A DNA stretch of 64,000 nucleotides from Halomonas sp. GTDB taxonomy: Bacteria; Pseudomonadota; Gammaproteobacteria; Pseudomonadales; Halomonadaceae. The notes under the pieces are model-generated. The model had not been told where the DNA came from, ran no database searches, and saw only the letters and a list, made by a program, of their open reading frames with translations. Location of the stretch: contig NZ_JAFWFN010000007.1 in the NCBI RefSeq assembly GCF_017515565.1, forward strand, positions 1-64,000. Reading direction: 5' to 3'. Below are positions 1 through 7,596 of the stretch, piece by piece; within the stretch, counting starts at the first letter, position 1; every line of letters starts with the position of its first letter. The translations under genes and the position numbers were made by a program.

Positions 1-222
1 AAAGCAGTCTTGGACTTGCATTCCCGCCGCTAGGGTGATTCGTTATAATGCAAGAGGTTTATAACTGCGACCTGGGGCGCTAGTGTACCATCGCGCTCTA
101 GCCAGCAGCGACCAACACGACATGTTGTTCGTTTTGGCGGAGCTGACCCTGGTAAAGTGCTGAACCTGGGCAGCGCCCAGGATGCGTACCAGTCAATAAT
201 CAAACGGCATAGTGGACTAGCA
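1..222. other. Leader region upstream of cytochrome c4
   Basis: No convincing gene lies here. A perfect TATAAT hexamer at 44-49 could be the -10 element of a promoter reading into cytochrome c4, but no good -35 stands 16-18 bases upstream, so the promoter call is weak. The reading frame of cytochrome c4 stays open back to a possible start at 157, but that extension would place a polar stretch ahead of the signal peptide. In Pseudomonas the divergent neighbour on this side is the GTPase gene engB; nothing of it is visible inside the window. Confidence 0.35.
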
Positions 223-852
223 ATGAGAAAGTTACTGGCAAGCCTGGCAATTACCATGGGTGCCGTTGGCACCGCCCACGCGCAAACCGACTATCAAGCA
301 GAAGCCGATGCTTCAGCAGGTCGTGAACTGGCCCAAACCTGTGCGGCCTGTCACGGCCAAGCGGGCATCAGCCCATCGGGTGCGTTTCCTAACCTGGCAG
401 GTCAGCAGATGTCTTATCTGGCCAAGCAAATTATGGACATCCGCGATGGCCACCGTATGGTGCCCACCATGGCGGGGCAAGTAGATGATTACTCCGACCA
501 GGACGCCTGGGATGCGGCCGCGTTTTTCGCTGGGCAAGATGCTAACCTGGGCCAAACTAGCGACGAAGATGCAGAGCTTCTCGCCCGCGGTGAAGAGCTC
601 TACCGTGCAGGTGATATGGCGAAAGGTATCCCCTCCTGTAGCGCTTGTCACACACCTACCGGTGTTGGTATTGGCAGTGCGGTGTATCCGGGACTTTCCG
701 GCCAGCATGCGGAGTACACTATTGCCACCCTGCAGGATTTTGCAGCCGGTGAGCGGGCTAACGACCCGAACAACATCATGCGCGATATCGCTTCTAAAAT
801 GAGCGACAGCGACATGGAAGCGGTAGCGAACTACCTGTTGGGCTTGCACTAA
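223..852 (+). CDS. cc4: Periplasmic di-haem cytochrome c4
   Basis: Electron carrier of the periplasm, thought to pass electrons from the bc1 complex to terminal oxidases. The 209-residue product starts with a typical Sec signal peptide (about residues 1-20, ending AHA). It has two covalent haem motifs, CAACH at 40-44 and CSACH at 139-143, one in each half, as expected for the two-domain c4 family. The start at 223 is chosen because it gives a clean signal peptide; an upstream start at 157 adds 22 residues that do not look like a leader. It is followed by dsbA and an exonuclease/phosphatase-family gene, an order I know from Pseudomonas genomes. Family assignment is secure; the exact electron partners are inference. 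Confidence 0.93.
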   Translation: MRKLLASLAITMGAVGTAHAQTDYQAEADASAGRELAQTCAACHGQAGISPSGAFPNLAGQQMSYLAKQIMDIRDGHRMVPTMAGQVDDYSDQDAWDAAAFFAGQDANLGQTSDEDAELLARGEELYRAGDMAKGIPSCSACHTPTGVGIGSAVYPGLSGQHAEYTIATLQDFAAGERANDPNNIMRDIASKMSDSDMEAVANYLLGLH

Positions 853-960
853 GTCCAGCGTCTAGGGTTCTCCCTTTTGCTAAACGATGTTGGCAAAGCG
901 GGGAACCTGTGGCCTACATCGACGGTCACAGCTTTCGCTTATCCTTGGAGAATTCTCGCT

Positions 961-1593
961 ATGTTTAAAACGTTAATGGTCGCGTTGGCCAGTTTCGGCC
1001 TTTCTGCTGCTGTCAGTGCCCAGGAGTTGGTCGAAGGCCAGCACTACACGCTACTTGCTACCCCTGTTGCGACAAACGTAGACGATGGGCAGATCGAAGT
1101 GACCGAAGCGTTTTGGTACGGGTGCCCGCACTGCTACCGCCTCCAAACGCCGGTAAGCGAGTGGTATGAGTCGCTTGAAGACGATGTCAGCATCGTGCAC
1201 ATGCCTGCGACCATGGGCGGTGACTGGAATATCCACGCGAATGCTTTTTATGCCGCTAAGTCGCTGGGGATTGAAGAAGAACTGCATGCAGATTTCTTCG
1301 AAGCGATTCATGAAGACGGTCGCGCGTTAACCGACGCTGACGACATTGCGGCATTTTTTGCGGATTACGGCGTCAGCGAAGAAGAAGCAAAGCAAGCGCT
1401 AACAGCCTTCAGCGTGCGCAGTGACGTTAACAAAGCGAACAGCCGCATGCGAGAAATGCGCCTGATGGGTGTTCCTGCGCTAGTGGTTGATGGCCGCTAT
1501 GTGATCACCCCTAGTACGGCCGGTAGCCTGGATAACATGCCGCACATTGCCGGTGCGTTAATTGAGCGCGTCCGCAGCGAGCGCACAGAATAA
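961..1593 (+). CDS. dsbA: Thiol:disulfide interchange protein DsbA
   Basis: Periplasmic oxidase that puts disulfide bonds into secreted proteins and is re-oxidised by DsbB. The 210-residue protein has a signal peptide (1-20), the active-site motif CPHC at residues 55-58 within FWYGCPHC, and the cis-proline loop VP at 171-172 followed by LVVDGRY, all standard for the thioredoxin-fold DsbA family. The ATG at 961 is preferred over an upstream frame extension to 877 because GGAG at 947-950 lies ten bases before it and the signal peptide begins there. The next gene starts two bases after the stop codon, so the two are probably co-transcribed. Confidence 0.94.
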   Translation: MFKTLMVALASFGLSAAVSAQELVEGQHYTLLATPVATNVDDGQIEVTEAFWYGCPHCYRLQTPVSEWYESLEDDVSIVHMPATMGGDWNIHANAFYAAKSLGIEEELHADFFEAIHEDGRALTDADDIAAFFADYGVSEEEAKQALTAFSVRSDVNKANSRMREMRLMGVPALVVDGRYVITPSTAGSLDNMPHIAGALIERVRSERTE

Positions 1594-1595
1594 CA

Positions 1596-2453
1596 GTGCT
1601 GGAGCAAGGCCATGTTGGCGGCTTAACAGGGGGGCTTACGTCCAGTCGCGGAAAATCGTTATTGGATCATGGTCACCTTAGGCTACTGACGTTCAATCTG
1701 CAGGTGGGGATTCAAACTTCCGCCTACCACCACTATGTAACCCGTAGCTGGCAGCATTTCTTACCCCATCCCCAGCGTTTGAAGCGGTTAGCGGTGATGG
1801 GCGAAGTGCTAAGCCAATTCGATGTGGTTGGGCTGCAGGAAGTGGACGGCGGTAGCTTTCGCTCCAACAGTATTAACCAAGTGGAATTCCTCGCCGGTCA
1901 GGCGGGGTTTCCCCACTATTTTCAACAGCTAAACCGTAATTTGGGGCGTATTGCCCAGCACAGTAACGGCCTTTTGTCCCGCTTAGTACCTAGCCGCATC
2001 GAGGAGCACCGCTTACCGGGCGCGATGCCTGGGCGCGGGGCGATACACGTGCGCTATGGCAATGGGCCTGATGCACTGCATATCTTTGTGGCCCACTTGG
2101 CGCTCAGCCATCGCGGCCGTGTTCGGCAGCTTAACTATCTAAGTGAAATCATCGAGCCGCTTCGTCATGTCGTGGTGATGGGTGATTTGAACTGCACGCC
2201 TGAACAGCTTCATGCCCATGAGCGTTTCAGTACGTCCCTGCCGCTCCACCCGGTCAAGCCGCTTTTAAGCTATCCGTCGTGGCAGCCACGCCGTGCGCTA
2301 GATCATATCCTACTCTCGCAAACCCTCGAAGCCGCTGAAGTTCGCGTGTTAGACCATCTGTTTTCGGACCATCTGCCGATTGCTGTAGATCTGCCGCTGC
2401 CTGCCGCTTGTCTAAACGCTTTAGCCGATGCAGAGCAGAAGCCGCGGCGTTAG
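1596..2453 (+). CDS. Endonuclease/exonuclease/phosphatase family protein
   Basis: A cytoplasmic member of the EEP (DNase I-like) metal-dependent phosphoesterase fold. Conserved motifs are LTFNLQ at 31-36, QEVD at 81-84 (metal ligand Glu), GDLN at 196-199 and SDHLP from 257, matching the family catalytic Asp/Asn and Asp/His pairs. The 285-residue length is normal. No signal peptide is seen. It follows dsbA by two bases, as in Pseudomonas, where its physiological substrate is to my knowledge undefined. The GTG start at 1596 has no clear ribosome binding site, so translation may depend on coupling to dsbA. Substrate could be a nucleic acid, phospholipid or inositol phosphate; the sequence does not decide. 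Confidence 0.82.
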   Translation: MLEQGHVGGLTGGLTSSRGKSLLDHGHLRLLTFNLQVGIQTSAYHHYVTRSWQHFLPHPQRLKRLAVMGEVLSQFDVVGLQEVDGGSFRSNSINQVEFLAGQAGFPHYFQQLNRNLGRIAQHSNGLLSRLVPSRIEEHRLPGAMPGRGAIHVRYGNGPDALHIFVAHLALSHRGRVRQLNYLSEIIEPLRHVVVMGDLNCTPEQLHAHERFSTSLPLHPVKPLLSYPSWQPRRALDHILLSQTLEAAEVRVLDHLFSDHLPIAVDLPLPAACLNALADAEQKPRR

Positions 2454-2530
2454 CCAACACGCGCTAATTCGCCGAATAAGCATATTAATTGCCACTTAGC
2501 GCCGAATAGCGCGCTTATGGGGATGACGTC

Positions 2531-2564
2531 CGGCCTAGAATCAGCGATGATTCTGGGCCGTTTT
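2531..2564 (+). terminator. Rho-independent terminator after cc4-dsbA operon
   Basis: CGGCC-T-AGAATCA (2531-2543) pairs with TGATTCT-G-GGCCG (2548-2560) around a GCGA loop, with one T-G wobble, followed by TTTT. It closes the cc4-dsbA-EEP operon just before the TRAP genes. Confidence 0.8.
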
Positions 2565-2584
2565 ATTAATGCAGGACAACAACA

Positions 2585-3133
2585 ATGCGCGCAAATGCCC
2601 AGGAGCCACGCTTATTGCGTTGGCTCGACTGCTTGACCGAAGGGGTGGGCCGGGCCATTGCCTGGCTAGTAATTTTCATGATGGCGATTCAATTCGCCGT
2701 TGTAGTGATGCGCTATTTCATCGGTATCAACAGTATCGTGATGCAAGAGTCGGTGATGTACATGCATGCCGCTGTTTTCATGCTGGGTGCGGCCTGGACG
2801 CTTAAGCGCGATGGCCATGTGCGGGTCGATATTTTTTACCGTCGCTTATCGGCGAAAGGGCGCGCCTGGATCGACTTGCTGGGAACGCTGTTTCTTCTCA
2901 TCCCTGTCGCGCTATTTATCGCTATCAGCAGCTTTCGCTATGTGCAGAGCAGTTGGGCGGTGATGGAGCGCTCCCCCGATGGCGGCATCCCAGGCGTGTT
3001 TCTGCTCAAAACGCTGATTTTAGTCATGGTGGGGCTACTGCTACTGCAGGCGGTTGCGCAGCTAATGCGCCAGACATTGATTATCCGCGGCAAGCTATCC
3101 AACGCTTCCCACGAGCATGAGGAGATTCTCTAG
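2585..3133 (+). CDS. TRAP transporter small permease (DctQ family)
   Basis: Small membrane subunit of a tripartite ATP-independent periplasmic transporter. The 182-residue protein has four predicted hydrophobic segments (roughly residues 24-45, 58-75, 98-120 and 135-160) and the family-typical stretch FMLGAAWTLKRDGHVRVD. AGGA at 2573-2576 precedes the ATG. Its stop codon overlaps the GTG start of the large permease by one base (TAGTG), so the two are translationally coupled. No DctP-type binding protein is next to it, which is unusual. The transported solute cannot be read from the sequence. Confidence 0.88.
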   Translation: MRANAQEPRLLRWLDCLTEGVGRAIAWLVIFMMAIQFAVVVMRYFIGINSIVMQESVMYMHAAVFMLGAAWTLKRDGHVRVDIFYRRLSAKGRAWIDLLGTLFLLIPVALFIAISSFRYVQSSWAVMERSPDGGIPGVFLLKTLILVMVGLLLLQAVAQLMRQTLIIRGKLSNASHEHEEIL

Positions 3134-4548
3134 TGCTGGCTACGTTACTAGAATTTATGCCGCTGGTGCTGTTCGCTACGGTGTGCGCGGTGCTCATGCT
3201 TGGTTATCCGGTTGCCTTAACGTTGGCGGGTACCGCGCTGGCGTTTGCGGGCTTTGGCTTAATGCTCCAGTCCATGGGCGTGGCCGTGCCCTTTGAAGCC
3301 CGCATGATGAACGCTATGCCTAACCGGCTTTACGGCATTATGACCAACCAAACGCTGCTGGCGGTGCCGCTGTTTGTGTTGATGGGGGTGCTTTTAGAGA
3401 AGTCCCGAGTGGCGGAAACGCTGCTCGATGCGATGGCCATGGCATTTGGCGCCCTGCGTGGCGGGCTGGGCATAGCGGTAGTGATTGTGGGCATGCTGCT
3501 GGCAGCCTCCACCGGCATTGTGGGTGCAACCGTAGTTACCATGGGGCTGTTATCGCTGCCCACCATGTTAAAGCGCGGTTATTCACCCGCTTTGGCCACG
3601 GGTACTATTTGTGCAACGGGAACGCTTGGTCAGATAATTCCACCCTCTATTGCCCTCGTTCTGCTGGGCGATGTGCTTTCAAATGCTTACCAGCAGGCGC
3701 AGCTGTCCATGGGGGTGTGGAGTCCTAAAACACTCTCTATTGGTGATCTTTTTATTGGTGCGCTGGTGCCCGGTTTGCTGCTGGTCATTGCGTATATCGT
3801 CTACTTGTTAATAGTGGCTTGGCTGAAACCCTCGGCTGCGCCAGCGGCTGACCGTGCAGCTCTAAAAGCAGAGTTAGGCCATACAGGCAGTATTTTGCCG
3901 CTGCTATTAAAAGGTTTATTGCCCCCGGTACTGCTGATTGTAGCGGTTCTAGGCTCTATTTTAGGTGGTTTCGCCACGCCTACTGAAGCGTCAGCCGTGG
4001 GTGCTTTTGGTGCGCTGTTCTTGGCTGCTGCCAACCGCCGTTTGAATATCACTATGCTAAAAGAGGTGCTGCACTCGACGGCACAGGTCACCAGCATGGT
4101 GTTTCTGATTCTGATTGGTGCAGCGCTGTTCTCGCTGGTATTCCGTGCCTATGGCGGTGAAGAGCTTGTCACCGACCTGTTTGAATCCATGCCCGGCGGA
4201 GTGGTGGGCGCCACTTTAGTTGTCATGCTGGTTATTTTTCTGCTGGGCTTTATTCTCGATTTTATCGAAATCACGTTTGTGGTGGTGCCCATTGTCGGGC
4301 CGGTGCTACTGGCTATGGGGGTCGACCCTATTTGGCTGGGCATTATGATTGCGGTTAACTTACAAACCTCGTTTTTAACCCCGCCCTTTGGCTTTGCGCT
4401 GTTCTATTTGCGCGGTGTTACGCCGCAGAGCGTGCCCACCTCGGCAATTTATAAAGGGGTGATACCGTTTATCCTGCTGCAGTTAAGTATGCTGTTGGCG
4501 CTAGCCTTTTTCCCAGGGCTTGCCACCTGGCTGCCATCGATCATGTAA
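3133..4548 (+). CDS. TRAP transporter large permease (DctM family)
   Basis: Large, ion-coupled translocating subunit of a TRAP transporter, about a dozen membrane segments in 471 residues. It belongs to the longer DctM variety (usual DctM is about 425 residues), which in my experience is often annotated for mannitol/chloroaromatic-type systems; that label says little about substrate. Conserved features include IIPPSIALVLLGD in the first half and SFLTPPFGFALFYLRG near the C-terminus. It starts with GTG overlapping the preceding dctQ stop codon. thiD starts nine bases after its stop, suggesting a dctQ-dctM-thiD transcript. The binding protein must be encoded elsewhere or be shared. Confidence 0.88.
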   Translation: MLATLLEFMPLVLFATVCAVLMLGYPVALTLAGTALAFAGFGLMLQSMGVAVPFEARMMNAMPNRLYGIMTNQTLLAVPLFVLMGVLLEKSRVAETLLDAMAMAFGALRGGLGIAVVIVGMLLAASTGIVGATVVTMGLLSLPTMLKRGYSPALATGTICATGTLGQIIPPSIALVLLGDVLSNAYQQAQLSMGVWSPKTLSIGDLFIGALVPGLLLVIAYIVYLLIVAWLKPSAAPAADRAALKAELGHTGSILPLLLKGLLPPVLLIVAVLGSILGGFATPTEASAVGAFGALFLAAANRRLNITMLKEVLHSTAQVTSMVFLILIGAALFSLVFRAYGGEELVTDLFESMPGGVVGATLVVMLVIFLLGFILDFIEITFVVVPIVGPVLLAMGVDPIWLGIMIAVNLQTSFLTPPFGFALFYLRGVTPQSVPTSAIYKGVIPFILLQLSMLLALAFFPGLATWLPSIM

Positions 4549-4557
4549 GAGGGGTAT

Positions 4558-5379
4558 ATGACTCAAATAGCCAATGTATTGACCATCGCAGGCTCCGACC
4601 CTTCCGGTGGCGCTGGTATTCAGGCAGACCTTAAAACGTTTTCTGCGCTGGGTGTATACGGTACAACCGTGATAACGGCGCTAACGGTACAAAACACCGG
4701 CGGCGTGGCCGCCGTTTACCCTGTCTCGCCTCAGGCCATTCGTGAACAGCTGGAACACCTGCTGGATGATGTCTGTGTGGATGCGGTAAAAATCGGCATG
4801 GTCGCCAGCCGAGACGTGGCCGAGGTAATTGCTGATGTGCTTAGCACCCGCCGTCCCCGCTGGATTGTGCTGGACCCGGTGATGGTGGCCAAAAGCGGCG
4901 ATATTTTGGTAGATGATGCAGGTATCCGGGCGGTATGCGATATTTTGGTGCCGTTAGCCGACGTGATAACCCCCAACATACCGGAGGCTGCGGTGCTGTT
5001 GGGCACTGCGTCGCCCACCACGCTAGATGAGATGGAAGCCATGCTGCCAGGGCTCAGCCAGCTAGGCACACCCTATGTGGTGTTAAAAGGTGGGCATTTG
5101 CGGGGGGAAACCTGCCCCGACCTATTAGCCTCACCCCAGGGTCATTCATGGCTACCGGCCTCGCGTATTGCTACCAAAAACCTGCACGGAACCGGCTGTG
5201 CGCTCTCTTCAGCGATTGCCGCGTGCCTGGCAAAGCTGCCCCAAGACGCCGCCGCTGAGGCGCCGATAAAGGCCATTAGCGAGGCAAAACAGTGGCTACA
5301 CACCGCGTTAGAAGCGAGTGAGCGGTTAAGCGTTGGTAAAGGACGTGGCCCGGTTCACCATTTTCATGCCTGGTGGTGA
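4558..5379 (+). CDS. thiD: Hydroxymethylpyrimidine/phosphomethylpyrimidine kinase
   Basis: Phosphorylates HMP and then HMP-phosphate to supply the pyrimidine half of thiamine. The 273-residue ribokinase-fold protein has the N-terminal IAGSDPSGGAG motif (10-20), DPVMVAKSG (106-114), and the anion-hole/catalytic GTGC at 211-214 preceded by KNLH. Ribosome binding site GAGG lies just upstream. It is not with the other thiamine genes of the window (thiS-thiG, 16 kb away) but directly behind a TRAP permease pair. I do not see a TPP riboswitch upstream. Function is secure; the link to the transporter is inference from spacing. Confidence 0.94.
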   Translation: MTQIANVLTIAGSDPSGGAGIQADLKTFSALGVYGTTVITALTVQNTGGVAAVYPVSPQAIREQLEHLLDDVCVDAVKIGMVASRDVAEVIADVLSTRRPRWIVLDPVMVAKSGDILVDDAGIRAVCDILVPLADVITPNIPEAAVLLGTASPTTLDEMEAMLPGLSQLGTPYVVLKGGHLRGETCPDLLASPQGHSWLPASRIATKNLHGTGCALSSAIAACLAKLPQDAAAEAPIKAISEAKQWLHTALEASERLSVGKGRGPVHHFHAWW

Positions 5380-5536
5380 CTGAGTGACGATGGGCATATT
5401 GACCTGGCGCAGATAAACGAACAGAACAGCCAAGGTTAGGGCCGAGCCTGCTTGCGGTATGCGCATTCGAGCACCATGCTGAAAGGTGCCTGCTTGTCTC
5501 ACGATTGCGCCGACTGCTCGGCCAAGGAGTTGTGCT

Positions 5537-6382
5537 GTGTCTCAGACCCTGCTGTTTGCCACTGACCTTTCCCAAGATAACCGCGCTGCGTTTGCCCGCG
5601 CGCTGCGCCTTGCTTACGCTCAGGGTGCCCAGCTCGATATTTTGCACGTACTCGATCCCTACTTGCCTCATCGGGTTCTGCATGAGGTAGAGCGCGCGGT
5701 CAGTGAAGACATTAGCGCCACGCTGACGGATCTTCGCGAGGACTATGCGTTAGAAGCCCCCGCACTGATGATCCAGACGCTAGTAGGCTCCCCCCATGTA
5801 GAGATCGTCCGCGAAGCCCATGAGCGGCATGCTTCGCTGATCATTATGGGGATGCACCGCAAGCGCGGTCAGAAAGACCTGCTCTTGGGTACCACCGTGA
5901 TGCGGGTGCTGCGCAGCGCGCCTTGCCCTGTGGTAGTAGCGTCTTATCTACCCACCCAGCCCTGGCAACATATCTTGGTGCCCATTGATTTTTCGCTGGC
6001 GGCTCGTCAAACCTTAAAAGAGGCGTTAATTCGCTTTCCTGAAGCAAAGCTGACGCTACTCCATGCCTGGAGCCTGCCCGGCGAGCGTGAGCTTGGCTCG
6101 CAAGCTTACTACGCCCAGTGGCGCGACCACGAAGTATCGCGGTTACGCGAAGCGCTGGATAACGAAGTCGAAAGCCTGCTGCGTGAGCTTGATGGCGTGC
6201 CTGATATAGAGCTTGTGCTGGAACAGGGCCAGCCCTGCAACGTTTTGCACGACTACATGAAGCGCCACACCCCTGACCTAGTGATGGTGGGTAGTCGTGG
6301 CCAGCCCCATCACACCAGCCAGTTAACCGAGATGCTGCTTAACGAACCCCACTGCGATTTAATGCTGTGCCGTGCATGGTGA
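5537..6382 (+). CDS. Tandem-domain universal stress protein (UspA family)
   Basis: Cytoplasmic stress protein of 281 residues made of two Usp domains (about 1-140 and 141-281). The first opens with QTLLFATDLS and ends with a GMHRKRG...LLGTTVMRVL stretch followed by APCPVVVA, resembling the ATP-binding loop of ATP-type Usps; the second has ILVPIDFS and ends VMVGSRGQPHH...LMLCRAW, a less canonical loop. The GTG at 5537 is chosen because AAGGAG (5524-5529) lies seven bases ahead; an upstream GTG at 5486 would add 17 residues without a proper site. It stands alone between thiD and a periplasmic protein gene. Confidence 0.86.
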   Translation: MSQTLLFATDLSQDNRAAFARALRLAYAQGAQLDILHVLDPYLPHRVLHEVERAVSEDISATLTDLREDYALEAPALMIQTLVGSPHVEIVREAHERHASLIIMGMHRKRGQKDLLLGTTVMRVLRSAPCPVVVASYLPTQPWQHILVPIDFSLAARQTLKEALIRFPEAKLTLLHAWSLPGERELGSQAYYAQWRDHEVSRLREALDNEVESLLRELDGVPDIELVLEQGQPCNVLHDYMKRHTPDLVMVGSRGQPHHTSQLTEMLLNEPHCDLMLCRAW

Positions 6383-6480
6383 AGTGATACGGAACCTTTA
6401 TGAGTTGAGTTTGTATGTATAGCTGAAGTGTAGGGCCAAAGAGGCCGTCGCTTATGCTACTCAATCCGGAGGTTTTGACC

Positions 6481-7062
6481 GTGCCCCTTACTACTCTTAA
6501 TCGCAGCATCGCAGGCGTCATACTGATGGCCGGTATGGCGCTTTTTGCGTCAGCAGCCTTTGCCGATGGCGTTACCGAGCGTGGTGAACGCTTTGACCGT
6601 GTTGTTGAGGAGGACGGCCAGCGTTATAAGCTGCTCGGCAGCGGCGTGTTCCGCTATATGATCTGGACCGCTTATGCAGGTGCTTACTATCAGCTTGAAG
6701 GTGAAACCCAACCGCAGCCGTTAGGTAACGTGCCTCGCCGTCTGGAGCTTGCTTACTTTCACGCCATTGATGCCAGCGACTTCGCGGAAGCGACCGAAGA
6801 GTCGCTAAAAGCGTCGCTAACGCTTTATGAGTTCAACCAGATTCAGGAGCCCCTTGAGCGGTTGAACCAGCGTTATCGCGACGTTGTGCCCGGCGACCGC
6901 TACCTGTTGAGCTGGGATGGTGATCAACTGCGCCTTGGGCTTAATGGTGAAACGCTCTTTGAAGACGATAGCGCCGAGTTTGCCAGCGCCATGTTTAGTA
7001 TCTGGTTGGGCGAACGTCCGCTTGGTGAAGGTTTTCGTGATGCTTTGTTGGGCCAAAACTAA
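6481..7062 (+). CDS. Exported chalcone isomerase-like domain protein
   Basis: A 193-residue protein with a signal peptide (about 1-28, ending FAD) followed by one domain that resembles the bacterial chalcone-isomerase-like family: FRYMIWTAYAGAYY in the first third, PRRLELAYFHAIDASDF, and a C-terminal FSIWLGERPLG. Members are periplasmic and of unknown activity. The GTG start at 6481 has GGAGG at 6468-6472; the reading frame stays open upstream to 6454 but without a ribosome site. dtd begins 78 bases downstream on the same strand and may be co-transcribed. Confidence 0.75.
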   Translation: MPLTTLNRSIAGVILMAGMALFASAAFADGVTERGERFDRVVEEDGQRYKLLGSGVFRYMIWTAYAGAYYQLEGETQPQPLGNVPRRLELAYFHAIDASDFAEATEESLKASLTLYEFNQIQEPLERLNQRYRDVVPGDRYLLSWDGDQLRLGLNGETLFEDDSAEFASAMFSIWLGERPLGEGFRDALLGQN

Positions 7063-7140
7063 ATACGCTGGGAGTTTTGGTTGAATCGGGTGGCGGCGCT
7101 TACACTGTCCTCACTGTAGAGAACAAGGCAAGGGGAAAGC

Positions 7141-7578
7141 GTGAAAGCACTGATTCAACGGGTAAAAAGTGCCAGCGTCACGGTAAGTGGCGAAGTGGTC
7201 GGTGACATTAACCACGGGTTGTTGGCGTTGGTAGGGGTGGAGAAGCGCGATAGCGAGACAGAGGCCGATAAGCTACTTCACAAGTTGCTGCACTACCGCG
7301 TATTTAGCGATGCTGACGGTAAGATGAACCACAACCTGCAGCAGGCTGACGGGGGGCTTTTGCTGGTTTCCCAATTTACCCTTGTCGCTGATACCCGCAA
7401 GGGGCTGCGCCCCAGCTTCTCTAGCGCAGCCCCCCCGGGGGATGGCGAGCAACTGTTTAATTACTTAGTTAGCCAAGCCCGCGCTGCTTGGCCCAAGGTT
7501 GAAACCGGCCAATTCGGCGCTGATATGCAGGTAGCGCTGGTGAACGACGGGCCGGTTACGTTTCTGCTAGAAAGCTAG
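7141..7578 (+). CDS. dtd: D-aminoacyl-tRNA deacylase
   Basis: Editing enzyme that releases D-amino acids (and glycine mischarged on tRNA-Ala) from tRNA. At 145 residues it is full length, with the two active-site motifs of the family: SQFTL in [11 protein letters not shown] and the Gly-Pro motif GPVTF near the C-terminus. GTG start at 7141 preceded by AGGGGA. It converges with the ABC-F gene, whose end is 18 bases away. Confidence 0.95.
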   Translation: MKALIQRVKSASVTVSGEVVGDINHGLLALVGVEKRDSETEADKLLHKLLHYRVFSDADGKMNHNLQQADGGLLLVSQFTLVADTRKGLRPSFSSAAPPGDGEQLFNYLVSQARAAWPKVETGQFGADMQVALVNDGPVTFLLES

Positions 7579-7596
7579 GGGCTGTCGCCCGCCAGG

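Noticed and set aside
16..49. Full sigma70 promoter before cytochrome c4
   Set aside because: TATAAT at 44-49 is perfect, but the best -35 candidate TTGCAT is 22 bases away, too far for a standard promoter.
313..849. Long open frame antisense to cytochrome c4
   Set aside because: It mirrors a clear di-haem cytochrome gene, has no recognisable domain and no ribosome site. Similar antisense frames over dctM, amtB, glcB and others were dropped for the same reason.
4549..4557. TPP riboswitch before thiD
   Set aside because: Only nine bases separate dctM from thiD, and no TPP-riboswitch core is seen before dctQ or before thiS either.
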